Shown: in pieces, positions 1 through 11,751 of the stretch
Position numbering within the stretch: the first letter of the stretch is position 1
How the letters are laid out: each line of letters opens with the position of its first letter
Source of the DNA: Sinohyriopsis cumingii
Taxonomy: Eukaryota; Mollusca; Bivalvia; Unionida; Unionidae
Assembly: GCA_028554795.2 (NCBI GenBank)
Contig: CM068832.1
Coordinates: 86,204,511-86,268,510, forward strand
DNA: 64,000 bases
Direction of reading: 5' to 3'
Position numbers and translations under genes: made by a program
The notes under the pieces: generated by a model
Databases searched by the model: none
What the model was told of the DNA's origin: nothing
The model's input: only the letters and a program-made list of their open reading frames with translations

Positions 1-355
1 ACAGAGCAACTATGCAAGGTGTACATGCCAGACATCAGTTTCAAGAACAACACAAGCCCGAAACACCTAGTCCAAAAATATATCCATATCTATAAATAGT
101 AAACAACAATAGCTGAAAAAGTCACACCATAACCTTAAGTTAAGAAATTTTTCCAAGGGCCAATTTACGAAACTGGACCCTGCCACCTTGACGGTTTCCA
201 CGCGTTACTCTTACCTTGTGGTGATACTGCTTTACACGCATGATAGGGTAATTCAAATCTGAGGTCAACACCCAATGAATATACAGGTGTTCTGTTCTGA
301 CAGGGATTTATACTGAAAAAGTGAATGTTCTAAAGAATTTAACGGGGTGGATCAC

Positions 356-467
356 TGGAAGAGGGATTTTCTTAACGTATGGATACAAAGGTTAGTCTAA
401 ATAAATGCATTTGGAAGAGGGATTTTCTTAACGTATGGATACAAAGGTTAGTCTAAATAAATGCATT
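356..467. repeat. Perfect 56-bp tandem duplication
   Basis: Two adjacent identical 56-bp copies (356-411 and 412-467), each starting TGGAAGAGGGATTTTC and ending AAATGCATT. The absence of any mismatch implies a recent duplication or an assembly artefact. No coding potential is seen. Confidence 0.95.
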
Positions 468-628
468 AGTTAATTGCGTGCAGTTCGATCATCCGGCTTA
501 TACACAGGCAGACGCTTCAGTACAATTAGTGCATTCCGCAGTTGGTCTCCGCCGCCAGTAAAGAAACAACAACAAAAAAAAAAAAAAGAGGTGGAGAACA
601 ACTTGTTGGTTTAACCATTGTCGTGCGT

Positions 629-831
629 GGCGCTCAGCATTAGGAGGTTAGTGTTAGGGCTGGTCGGCCTGGTGTTAGGATAACGTGACTGGGTGGGAAC
701 ATCATGCTACATGTCTGCGTCATGATGTACCTGTGCTAGACATCACCATAAACTGTCACACTGCAGATATGCCAGCAGTATGTCTGAAAAATCGTTAATG
801 CTACCTTAAAAATCCAAATCATGCACACACG
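629..831 (+). mobile_element. SINE body, head missing
   Basis: This matches the body of the tRNA-derived SINE seen elsewhere in the window: GCGCTCAGCATTAGGAGG, a segment around GGATAACGTGACTGGGTGGG, then CATGATG/CTAGACATCACCATAAACT, ending in a short CACACAC tail. The tRNA-like head with A and B boxes, present at 49.5 kb, is not recognisable here; poly-A-rich sequence lies in its place. A 5'-truncated or decayed copy is the simplest reading. Confidence 0.8.
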
Positions 832-1689
832 TTTTTCCTTTATGACCCTCATCTTTACAGCGCTACTGTCCTTTCACAACGCCTACTGTTTCTATGAGAT
901 GCCATTTTTTAATTTAACAGTGCTACTGCTTCTATGAGCGAATGTATGCCAATTAACAGCGATTACTTTTTTAAACTGAACAAGTTTCATCAGACTCTAG
1001 ATTCAAACACAAACTTTCACATGTTGTATGTTGGAATAAATCGATATCACCATATTACCACCGACCGTTATGTTAGAGGTGTTCGGAAGTTATATATTAA
1101 AATAACACGGCGGCGCTGATGATAAATCAATAACACTAATGGATATTTTAATTAATAGCATCATTTCAAACCCGAAGACACATAAAGATATGCGTGTGCT
1201 ATGGCTTTAATTGTTCCTGTAAAAAAATACGCAAATATCATTTCCTTATAGCTAAATGGTCACGCAAGAATCAATGGTTTAGAACGCAGACCGTAGACCG
1301 TAAACGGTCCAGCGCTAACGATTCAACATTAAAGGGTCAAATTCCTTTTTAACTTTAGTTTCTTGAACTTACAAGGAAACACACACACATAAAATTAGTT
1401 TCTGGTTGACAGTTTCCTCTGAGCGAATACACGTCACAAGACATTAAGCATGAAATCTACGCCGTCATACTGTTACAAAATTAGCCCAATGGTGGGGAAA
1501 TTATCAAGGACGCGCAGCTTTGAGGTTATTGTCCGTGCTGTTTAGTCACAACGGAGTTATCTCACTTAGACTGCAAATATATCTTTCGATGTGTGATAAT
1601 GATCGCACAAATGGCTAACTCTGCTCAAGCCCCTCTGTAGCGCTTAGATATTGAAACCATATTCGCTGATTGTTTCTTGATTGTGTCGA
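832..1689. other. No recognisable feature
   Basis: AT-rich sequence with only short random open frames. I see no domain, RNA gene or repeat that I can name. Confidence 0.5.
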
Positions 1690-3350
1690 ATTAATTATGG
1701 CTTCTGTGAAACGTCGAGAGCAACACAAGCATTGTGGATCGAAATGCTCAGCATGTTTGGCCTCTCAACCCTGTCTGGACAAAGGACAAGAACGAATGCG
1801 TTGCGCTGTTTGACATCACATTATTGTCAGTCCAACCTTTTACCAACAACACTTAAAGACACAAGGTTAACAGAAGAAAAGTGTTTGTCAGCTTTTGAGA
1901 TCATGCTCTACTTGTGGACAAGGCATACATACAAATAGAGACAAGTTACACTTTTGTTGAGGAAAAAACTATGTCACATTTGTCACGAAATCATGGACTT
2001 TGAACATTGAAACATACTGCTCCAAACAGAAGGAGAAGGAAGATGACCAGAAGAAAGGGAATTTCATATTTTTTTTAAAATTTCGAATGCATGCAGGAGA
2101 CTGTCATTCACATTCCTAATTTCTGCTTGGCACAGCGAACGTGCGAGAAGTGCATCCAAGATCCTATTGTTAATCATTGACCTCACTGCAAGATTCATGG
2201 AGGACGCGAAAATAAATATTTCGGGGCCAGAACATGCTTGTCGATTTATCCACATGGATCTTAAACTTCATCGAAGAAACGTGGAGCCAAGAGGACATCG
2301 AACGTTACGGAGATTGTCATCGCTATGCCACGGTGATGACTCACAATTTCTCAGGATACGATGTGCGGAGCCAAAATCACTTTAATGCCGGTAGGGCAAG
2401 TGCATTTTAAAAATTCGATGAGTTACTTTGTCATGCCACTGAATCGAATGCCTAAATCGTTTGGAATGACAGAAATGGTTAAAGGCTTTTCCCCGCACTA
2501 TATGAATATTGAAGCAAATTAACCCGCCGTTCTACTTCATTTGCCTGGGCCTCACTACTACGATCCGGACGAGAAGCCTTCAACGCTTTGTACCACACTC
2601 ACGCCTAGGGCCGCTTCTACTCTGAGGAAGAAATGTTAACGTATTTTCGTTCCGACGTGAATATTTGACGGCGTTGCTGTTCAAAATTTTCAAGAACTTT
2701 TCATGGAACACGGAGGGATCGATCCTTTATAAAAAGCCTGTACCATTACCAAATTGTGTTCCTCAGTGTACCGTCAACGATTCTTGCCAGAAAACATACT
2801 GTCTTCAGCTCTCAAACGACCAACTTTGTCAAACATTATACTCGGTGAAAGCCATATGCAGGCTAAATTACTTGTGCGACAAGGAAGACAAATGGATCCA
2901 ACATACCTACAACAGGGAAAGCGAAAAGACCAACGGAAGTTATTAAGTGGATGCCTGGGACATAGGAAATTCAAAGATCGTGTACGAGAATAACGGATGC
3001 TTATTTCACACATGTTCCATCTGCTACCCTGAACGTGACACTAAAAATCAGTATTTACAACGGACCTTGGAAGACTTGTGTCAGGCCACATGTCAACTGC
3101 GCAAGTTAGGACTGCAAAGTTACCAAGTGGTGGAAATGTGTAACCACGAGCACGTTCACCGTTTGAAAACCGATCTCGAGTTTAAACTCATCGTGGAAGG
3201 CTAGAAGCTGGCAGATCCTCTGAAATAGCGGGGCAGTTTGAACGAAGGAAGTACAAATGCCACCTGTTTGCTGCACACGCTGACGAAGAGAAAGGAGAAG
3301 AAATCAATTACTTGGAGGTCTGTTCGCTATAATCTTAGTGTGCAGATATT
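1690..3350 (+). pseudogene. Polinton protein-primed DNA polymerase B, degenerate
   Basis: Family B polymerases of Polintons replicate the element from a terminal protein; this is a dead N-terminal and middle part. In order I see a Cys-rich region (about 1710-1800), the exonuclease I region at 2080 where the conserved DFE reads NFE (NFECMQETVIHIPNFC) right after a frame break in a T/A run, a CEKCIQDP stretch, HNFSGYD (about 2340), LPGPHYYDPDEKP (about 2540), MEHGGIDP (about 2700), RQRFLPENIL (about 2780), and a Cys-rich stretch with CSICYPERD followed by VVEMC (about 3020-3140). These match the spacing of Polinton polymerases. At least five frame changes and stops separate them. The polymerase active-site motifs of the C-terminal half are not found, so it is both frameshifted and truncated. 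Confidence 0.85.
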
Positions 3351-3379
3351 GTCCCTTTCCAGCGGGACACCCGTTTAGC

Positions 3380-4500
3380 TGCAGTAGCAGCTGCTCACAA
3401 AGTACCGTCAACCAAAATCAAAGTCCAAATGAGATAGGGCATGTTACATGGTTTATTGGATTTATCCAAACAAGAACTGTCCCGATTTAGTCCCTTGCGA
3501 ATCCCTCCACAACGTGTGATGCCTGTCATCAAGTTGATACGACGTAAACATAATCAATGACGATACATTCCAGTATAAAAAGTATATGCGATAACGAATG
3601 GGAATCAGTGTTTTTGTGGTCCGGAACAAACAAATATGTCATCCCCAGATGTCATCCTTCTTGTAACCCCAAGGAAATAAAAGGAATGGACTCGTTCAGC
3701 CAAACATGTGGAATTGTTGCCCGTCCTGTCCAAAGCCATTCCATCCATTATCGTGTGCGAATGTTGTTTAAGTGTTTTGAAAGGCAAGTTACTCTTGTCA
3801 GAACACCATAAAAAATGCTTAGCCAATCATAGCCAGGTTCTTCTTCAAATGTGTTAGAAAAATACCCATTCGTCAAAAGAATAATATGTTGATATAACGC
3901 GGAGAAATTTTGTTAGGACTCTTTCTGAAAAGACTATTGGGAACAATACTGTGAGGACTCGTGGGAGCAAGATGAAGAGAAACAAGAAGAAACGGGAGCT
4001 TTTGCGTCCAAATATCTCGGACGTTACTAATCAAATCTATTGGAATTACGAAGTCTGGCTGTAGTGCCTTACAAATGATAGATTTAATATCATCGTGGGC
4101 AAGAAGAACGGACTTCACATTTGCCTCCCAGTCCTGATTTGACCGAGATGTCCCAGTTGCAACACGAAATGCAATCGCTGATGGGTCGCAGCGATTTGTC
4201 CGAAACGGAAAAACTCTGGAACGTTTCACGACCCTGATGAAAAGTCAATCACCACTAGCCCCAGTTACCATAACAAAAAAAAAAGAAGATACGTTTCAAA
4301 CTGCACCAGAAAACGTAAGCATGTTAACGACACCACTAGAGAAAGTAGGCAAGTTAACAGCAACACCTACATCCAGAATTGGATGGATTAAAAAGATGAC
4401 GGCCAACCCTTCTTCATCATAAGAGAAAAGGAAAGGAACGAAGACAGAAGTGAAACAAGAACCTATTAGCCCTGTTCTTTATCCTTCCAGACTTCTTTCG
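3380..4500 (+). pseudogene. Unassigned Polinton coding remains
   Basis: Between the polymerase and integrase relics, several open stretches continue on the plus strand: about 3440-3550 with HGLLDLSKQELSRFSPL, 3557-3811 with a Cys/His-rich stretch (CHPSCNP ... CGIVARPVQ), and 4060-4430 ending in a Ser/Thr/Lys-rich tail. Their position and coding-like composition suggest one or two further Polinton genes broken by indels. I do not recognise the family. No start codon or intact frame can be defended. Confidence 0.45.
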
Positions 4501-4590
4501 CTCACCGGACACGCAAAGCACTACAAGCCAAGCTAATACCACACGAAGAAAAGAGTAGCATCAGTGAACATGGGTGAATTATAAACATAA

Positions 4591-5793
4591 ATGGAAAAGG
4601 TGTTAACCAGCATGTACCACGATCCATCCCATCCTGCAGTTTACGGAGGAGATTATAAATTATATCGTGCTTCCAAAACCCGTCTGAAAAGTCTCCGTTT
4701 ACCTCAAGTGCAACGAGTTTTCAAGAACAACCCACTTACACTTTACACAAACATATTCGATGAAAATGTTCCAGAATTCGCACCCGAGAGGAGGGCATTG
4801 ATCCTCAATGGCAAGCCGCGCTGTCTCTCATTTGGCCACAAACAATAGTGGCTGCATATATTTGTTTTGTGTCATCGACGTCTTTTCCAAATTTGCCTGG
4901 TTCGTGCCTTGATTTCCCAATCGAGCACTGAATTAGTGCGAGCCCTTCAACTGGTGTTGAAAGAATGTGGTCGTCATCCTCTTCGATGGCAAACCGCCAA
5001 AGGCATCCAACTTCTGAAGCAAGCTTTTCAAGAAGAATTAAAAAACCTGACATTTTTCTTAACCACAGAGAATCGCGAAAACAAAGCCAGCATCGTGGAA
5101 TGTTTTCAATGCCCTTGAAATAATGCATGTGGAATTATTTATGCATCAATACACTCTCAAGTACGTCTACGTCTTACCGCACTTAGTTGAAACATACAAC
5201 CAGTCTTACTATCGAAGCTTCAGACGTGTTACCAAGAAGTGAATCCCGAAAACCAAGTGCTCGTTTTTGAGTGCATGTTTGGTGCATTCCCGACGGTGAC
5301 ATTCCCCAAGAAAAACGGAGTGTTGTCAGCAGGAGATCGGGTGCGCATTGACAAAACCAATGACATCTTCGACAAAGGTTACCTACCCAACTGGACCACC
5401 GAATTGTTTCGTGTCACTGGACGAGTACGTGGCCATCATACTGTCGTCTATACATTTGTAGACATGAGCGGAGAAGTGTTAAAAGGAACGTTTTACTTGC
5501 CCCAGTTACAACGTGTGACCAAACATGAAGACGAAGTGCACTACATCGAAAACATTCGCGAACGAAGAACCCGAAACGTGGGAAAACGACGTGTCCAAAA
5601 AGTCAATGTACGCTGGAATGGATATCGTCCCAGTTTTGATTCTTGTATCGCCGATTCGCAAAAAGTGACCTTCATGCCCTTCAACACAGCCTCAATGGCT
5701 ACTAGAGCAGTGACCATTCCTTCAACGAGTTCGTCTCTGCAAGATCTACACAAGCAATCCTTTTTGGGTGTGGTGTGGAAAACGTGTGCCTAA
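4591..5793 (+). pseudogene. Polinton integrase with chromodomain, degenerate
   Basis: Retroviral-type (rve) integrases insert Polintons into the host genome. The relic starts with the typical N-terminal motif YHDPSHPAVYGG (about 4620), continues with an RNase H-like core containing VIDVFSKFAWFVP (about 4875-4915), then LRWQTAKGIQL where the family has a catalytic Asp (QTDKG), then ENKASIVECF at the catalytic Glu region, and a further stretch LKYVYVLPHLVETYNQSYY (about 5160-5215). The C-terminal part (5239-5793, 184 residues uninterrupted) has GDRVRID, KGYLPNWTTELF and a chromodomain-like segment VNVRWNGYRPSFDS. Several frame changes lie between 4848 and 5239. Loss of the second catalytic Asp plus the frameshifts make it non-functional. 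Confidence 0.9.
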
Positions 5794-6010
5794 AACTCAA
5801 ATCGTCTATTTTGCCTGCCAAATCTTTGTGGTGTATTGTGTCTTCAGTGCCAATCTGAGTTTGCAACAACAAGGGGACACACAATTGTGGACCATTTTAC
5901 TGAGCATCAAACGTCAGTAACCACTCCAACAAAAACACAAAAAGAAATCATCTTTTAAACATTCCTCTGACCTCCAGTGACCCCTTGGACAGCAGAATAA
6001 CTCTGGAATT

Positions 6011-6660
6011 ATGAACAATAACAACCAAATTTACTTAACGTTACCCAGTGTCAGTTCAATGGAGGTGTTTCCCAACAATACCTTTTGTTGTCACACGGCC
6101 AAATTACATCAGGCCATCCAAATAGATCACGATGCCCACTGGAACGTGGCTTTGGTGGAAATGATTTACCTTACACAAATCATAAACATCACTGATATTC
6201 AAAACACTTTTTAAGTCGAAATTGCCAGACTAAACGAATAAAATTTGGTTTTCAGGTGACACAATGTCAGCAAGCAATTCATCATTCGGCATCTCCAAGT
6301 TGAATATTTCGGCAGGCTATTTATTTAAGCGGTGAACATTTGGTCGACACAATTGCTGGCAGGTTCAGTGCAGCGTTTGGCAAAGCACTGAACAGAGTCA
6401 AAACAATGTTTACGTGATAGGTGTTTCCACCTTCCAGGTCATTGGTCGCTGTAGAATCTACTATAAAAGAAATTTTGTCTATATTGTCCGGAAAACGCCT
6501 TCCACGCTATGAGCAACATGACTATGTCATGAGGTCCTTACATCTATGTTGATGATCTATTTCAAGGCGATATATAGTCCGTATCCATATATTTGCACTT
6601 TTGCGAAATGTCCATTTTGTTACCAGGAAATTGTGTTGCCGTACATATATTGCGGCCTCT
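6011..6660 (+). pseudogene. Conserved Polinton protein (LPSNSSM type), degenerate
   Basis: The 67-residue open frame starting at 6011 carries YLTLPSVSSMEVFPNNTF and HWNVALVEMIYL, the N-terminal signature of a protein found next to the integrase in many animal Polintons, function not established (a virion role is often assumed). It stops at 6214. Further matching pieces follow in other frames, e.g. SAGYL at about 6310 and HLVDTIAGRFSAAFGKAL at about 6340-6400, with weaker traces to about 6660. The family is several hundred residues long, so this copy is broken repeatedly and has lost much of its C-terminal half. Confidence 0.75.
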
Positions 6661-9600
6661 TAGTGGTCTTGTTTGATTTATTTTAAAAGATCCAATGTAC
6701 AACAAATTTCTTTTCTGATTTTACAACATTGTTCTAATCATAGTCACATTGCATTGTTTGTCCTTGCTATAAGAGACAGAGAAGAATCTTATGCTATACT
6801 TCATGCATTTTACTGTGGACGTGTTCACCGTGACATGGTTAGGTTGGTGATAGTCTACTTTCCACTTATAAATTCCACTCCCCACTTTCTGCTTTTTTAC
6901 TTATAAATAATCATCTGTTTTAACATACATATGTATAAGTGTGTGGATTAGAAAAAGCCACAGTTTCAAGACAAAGACAATATAAAACTAGAGAATGGAT
7001 CTTGATGTATTGACACAATTGTGATTAGTATGCATATTTAAGCATTTTTTATGGCCGAAGCACAGTAAATGTATAAACTTGTTATGTACGGATATACTGA
7101 ATTACAATTGTTTTATTTGTTCCCTGAAATGACCATAACAGACTATAAAATAACATCAGTCCAGTTGGCGTTAGGCACACTACAGGAATTAGGATTTCAG
7201 ATTTGTGTATATATACATTCTCGTTTTCGATTTAATTTTGAAGATCTGTTTCCGTGATAAAATAGACCAATACACTGTAAAGAACAACGGGAACCTTCAG
7301 GTGAGAATCTTAACGTCCATGTAGAGAAGCATTTGTGTGGTATATGTTTGGATCCGGACAAACTGCGGGTACCTCTTTGTAAACAATTATGGCACGCATT
7401 TTCACATGATTTAAATTTTAAAAAAAACTCGAAACCAGAAGGTACAAATGTGATGCCAAGTGCGATATAAAACTCCCCGATCATACAAGATCCAAATACA
7501 GTGCTTTAAATGCAAAGACCTGACTACATTTAGATGATATGCTCAACAGTCCTTGAAATGATACTTAGCAAACTGATCGAGAACGATGCTAATGCATGAA
7601 CCGCAAAGTCCACACAAAGTCAGTTAAGTCTGATAGACAGATACATACGGTGCGTTTTAATTACTCCTCAAACTGTGTATTCATATGGCAACCTATTTGA
7701 AATGTTTAGTTACCATTTAAAACTTTACTTTGTTAAGCCGAGTAATTTGGCTGCCATGTAACATGAAAACACACATGGTGTGTTCTTATTTAATGGTACA
7801 AAATGCAAGTGAATTTTAGACATGCAAAATAAAAGATTACCTATACAAATTGTAAACATCTTGTTCATTATTTCAACCTGTATTAAACCACAGTAATAAC
7901 CTGCTCCAGTCTCAGGTAAGTCGTCGAAATACATTATGAAACATATCCATGCATATTACCTCTCCTCCAATGTTCGTAGGCTTCTTCAGATGATAGTTCG
8001 TATTAATAAATATTGTGCTCATCAACTTTATCAAAATTTTCCTTACAGTAACGTTTCTTCCAAATGATTTTTTTGTTCTGTAATTTTCCCTATTGATTAA
8101 GTAATTGATTAACAAGCTGGTTACATAACAGTGCGATTTTGTTAATTGTTATAGTTTGCATTTGTTAATTGAAACGGGCAGTTTTTTCTACTTTGCAGAA
8201 CCTGGTTAATACAAAAAATAATTGAAGACCAATGATTATTTTTTGAGTATCGGAGGCATTTGATATCCTGCAAAGAACGCACCCATATAGAAACCGTGAA
8301 CTATGATAATTCAGTTGGGGATTTCCTGTTTGCTTTAGATAAGGAAAACTAATTTGGTATTATGGAGTTTAGTGCACTGATGATATCAAACTAATGAGCA
8401 CGGTGCATTATCATGACGGTATATATTTTGTACGCTTATTGTATCCATGATCATCCAAATGTCACATCCCAAATAAAGGATGAGATAAGCTGGCCAGGCG
8501 ACAGCGGATCCAGATTAAATCTTTGTAAACAATTCCAAACAGAAATATATGTTAAAGATAAAATGTAAACCTTTCACACAAAAAATTCAAAATATATGAT
8601 AGCAACATTTATATTTTCCAGTGTGCTTACAACTTATTACAGGCTTTCATTTCGCAGCTTTGATTAATTTGCACTCAGGCCATGAATACTTCAATAGGTG
8701 TTCAGACATAAAGTTGTGTTGCTTGTACATATTGATTTTTTGAAACAAATATTTTATGGTCAATGAAGTAATCCTCTTATTTATGTCACTCATTAAAAGC
8801 ATTAAATGTGTTACTTGTTTCGAAATATATAGTTAGGTATTTGCACTAGAAACCATAGTTGTATCTGAAGTCATGTTTAACTTACCGTAATTATTCATTA
8901 CTGTTTGTTAACATGATGTTCAGATTTAAATTTTTGGTATTGAATAAAGTTGTTCGTCCTATATATATATGTTGTAATTCTTGAACTCGTCAACCTATCT
9001 GGGGTGTCTGACGTAACATTACTCTTGGCTAACCTTCAGTGCTTAGCATGATCGATCAAGTAATTGTATTTGATCTGTTGCGAATTCTATAGTATGTATA
9101 TTTGTTTTTCTCTTCTCATTGTGTTTTCATCAATGTCATCGTGCCAATTACATTTACCCAACTGCTTTTACTTTTCCTTTCACCCTGACCTGTTTTTGCA
9201 AGTATATGTTGCTGAGTCTATCACTTTCTTCCTTCTGCTAAAACGCGTGTCTTTGTTTCCCTTTTTTTTTTTTTTTTGAAATTTAAACGATCTTGGCACT
9301 ATTTTCATTTGTTAAAGATATCAGATAGAATACTTGACAAATATTATGTCAAGTATTTTCACACTAGAAAATGTGAAAACAACACATTCTACGAAAGTAT
9401 TATCTGCTGTTATGTCGCGACCTTTAGGGTTGCCGTTAAGCTGTATACACTCATTCGACACATTTTTCAGTCCATGATAGCCAGTTTGAAACGTTTAATG
9501 GTAATTCATCTACCCCTGAACGGATGGTATTAAAAATAAAATGGTCCAGCCAAAAAACTTTATCATGATGTCTGATTGGTCCTAAACTGAAATAGTGCGC

Positions 9601-10018
9601 ATATGACTTTAACTATGATTACCTTGACACCCATCTTGACTATCGTATTGCTACGCCAGAACAGAAAGTTATACTGCCACATCTTTTTCAACAAAAAGTT
9701 ATAAGTTTGGAATAAAGGAAAAGAGAACTGATACTATGACTAATAAAGCCACGATGGGGTTGCTTAGGTCTTAGAGTTTAATATTCTTAAGGGTATGAGG
9801 GACCATGAACATGACACGATTAACACGATATTTTATTAGAACTACCTGATTGTAATACAATACACGAAACGACTGAGCATTGATTATTAAACATACATAC
9901 GTTCTAATGTGGTGAACCAATGTGCATCGTTTCATACAGGCTAATCAATTACAGGGAGAAATCTGATATTACATGACATTCATGACTGCATTCGTCTCTC
10001 ATATATTTGAGTCGCCAG
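6661..10018. other. AT-rich non-coding stretch
   Basis: No open frame with recognisable content; the ones present are short and of random composition. A T15 run lies at 9261-9278. No RNA gene or known transposon fragment was recognised. Confidence 0.5.
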
Positions 10019-10150
10019 GTTTGGAGACAAGCGTTTCACTTAGTGGTACAGCTGCATCGTTAAAGCTGTCAGAGCTATCGATGCATTCCTTTAGGTAAAT
10101 GTGTTTCCTCAAGTGTAGATTCCCGTCTCTGCAATGTATCGGTATTTTGT
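10019..10150 (+). repeat. Left copy of repeat flanking the tandem array
   Basis: Matches 20690-20815 in the same orientation: both read AAGCGTT ... AGTGGTACAGC ... CATCGTTAAA ... TAGGTAAATGTGTTTCCT. The two copies bracket the tandem array, each with a long (AT)n tract between it and the array. Confidence 0.8.
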
Positions 10151-10326
10151 TTCGTTGCTAATCATGTCCCATGAATAGAAATTTTATTATCAGTAGGACC
10201 TCTATACGTACCAGTCAAGTTCCATAATTGACAGACGATAACATTTCAATAACCATGGACTTTTTTCAACAAGTGATACTTAAGTTCACATTTCTTCATA
10301 ATGCACTTAAAATGCAGCACACAATC

Positions 10327-10327
<1 letters not shown>

Positions 10328-10382
<55 letters not shown>
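10328..10382. repeat. (AT)n microsatellite
   Basis: About 55 bp of pure AT dinucleotides. Confidence 0.97.
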
Positions 10383-10386
<4 letters not shown>

Positions 10387-10527
10387 ATTATTGCATTTCT
10401 AATTATTCTTTCTATGCAACTGAGGGTGCAGTAAAGATGAATTTTGCATTATCTAATACGAGTAATTCAGACTTACAAAGTCGTTTCAAACATTTTGAGC
10501 GTATAAAATGACTCAGCAAGCAGACAA

Positions 10528-11082
10528 TGTATGTATGTATGTATAAATGTATGCATGCATGTATGTATTATTTATGGATGGATGTATGTATGTATGTATG
10601 GATGTATGTATGTATGCATGTATGACTTTGTTCTTCTTTATGTCAAAGGTTTATCACTATTTGAATTAACATATTGTAGCTTAATTATATATACAGAGTA
10701 TACCTTAACTACTATAATAACATCAATGAATCACAATGGAGTACAGATAATGCTTAACAAATACTAGGTACCATAGGTTTACCTGTGTACTCCACCATAC
10801 ACCTAACTTGACGAAATATTTTATTGCAAAAGTGACTCATGTTGGCTTTTGTTTGTTTAAGAGGGTATTGTTCACCTACCTGTAAGTATCGATTCCAAAA
10901 TTGATAAAAGCAAATGTATTCACAACATCATTTTGGGAGGAAATTTAACATTGTTGAATTTTGCCTTTCAATATAAATGATTGTTCCTAACTTTAAAAAA
11001 TAAAATGTCAAGTATCTAGATTTATTCGTCCAATTTATTTTTGTTTAAGTATCTACAAACAGCTAAACTCGACAATAACACT
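10528..11082 (+). repeat. Partial array unit without SINE (empty site)
   Basis: After a (TATG)n tract (10528-10625) comes the same linker as in the other units, then a single ACTATAATAA at 10711-10720 exactly where the others carry the SINE between two copies of that decamer. Downstream sequence (to about 11020) aligns loosely with the post-SINE part of the other units. It lacks the distal half of the unit. Confidence 0.8.
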
Positions 11083-11334
11083 AATGTATGTATGTATGTA
11101 TGTATGCGTATGTATGTATGTATGTATGTATGTATGTATGTATGTATGTATGTATGTATGTATATATGTATGTGTGTATGTATGTACGTATGTATGTATG
11201 TATGTAGGTATGTATGTATGCATGTATGGATGGATGGATGGATGGATGGATGTATGGATGTATGTATGGATGGATGTATGGATGTATGTATGGATGGATG
11301 TATGGATGTATCTATGTATATATGCATGTATGTA
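11083..11334. repeat. (TATG)n / (GGAT)n tetranucleotide tract
   Basis: About 250 bp of TATG repeats grading into GGATGGATG-type and mixed repeats. It starts array unit 1. Open frames across it on both strands are an effect of the 4-base period. Confidence 0.95.
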
Positions 11335-11430
11335 TTTTTTTGTTCTTATTTAGGTAAAGTATCTATTTTATTTGACTAATCTATTGTTGTTTCATCATCT
11401 GTAAACCGCTTAGATTACTAACTTTAATAA

Positions 11431-11751
11431 TCCGCTCCGGTGACTTAGTGGTTAAACCGTCCATTTGAGAAACAGGAGATCGCGGGTTCGAAACCCAAAC
11501 GATTCATACCAAAGACGAATAAAAATTAAACAGGTGCTTCGCTTGACTCTCATCAGTAAGAAGCTTGTGCTAGTCTTGGTCCATCTTGTGTCAGGACAAT
11601 GTGAATAAGTGGGACATGATGCTATATATTAGAGACATGATGGTCTACTACTACACATCACAATAAACTGTATCACTGCATACATCTTAGCGATTTGACT
11701 GAAAAATGTAGAAAACTGCGTTACAAATCCTAATCATACACACACTCACCC
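11431..11751 (+). mobile_element. tRNA-derived SINE, array unit 1
   Basis: The tRNA-like head has an A box (GACTTAGTGGTTAAAC) and B box (GGGTTCGAAACCC), followed by the family body and an ACACACACTCAC tail. The left flank ACTTTAATAA and right flank ACTATAATAA (11752-11761) are the decayed target-site duplication. Confidence 0.9.

Larger units (their letters stand above)
1690..6660 (+). mobile_element. Decayed Polinton/Maverick element
   Basis: Three Polinton hallmark genes lie head to tail on the plus strand: protein-primed DNA polymerase B (about 1690-3350), unassigned coding remains (3380-4500), a chromodomain-type integrase (4591-5793) and the conserved Polinton protein whose N-terminus reads LPSVSSM (6011-6660). 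All carry frameshifts and stops. No packaging ATPase, capsid or protease gene is recognisable, and no terminal inverted repeat could be found by eye, so the boundaries are approximate. The gene set differs in order and integrase type from the young element at the right edge, so this is an independent and much older insertion. Confidence 0.85.

Noticed and set aside
3873..4229. 118-codon open frame on the minus strand
   Set aside because: It lies antisense to the remains of the plus-strand Polinton genes and shows no family resemblance.
11022..11379. Overlapping open frames of 89-112 codons on both strands
   Set aside because: They arise from a TATG/GGAT tetranucleotide tract; translation is a repeating MYVC or IHTY pattern with no protein character.
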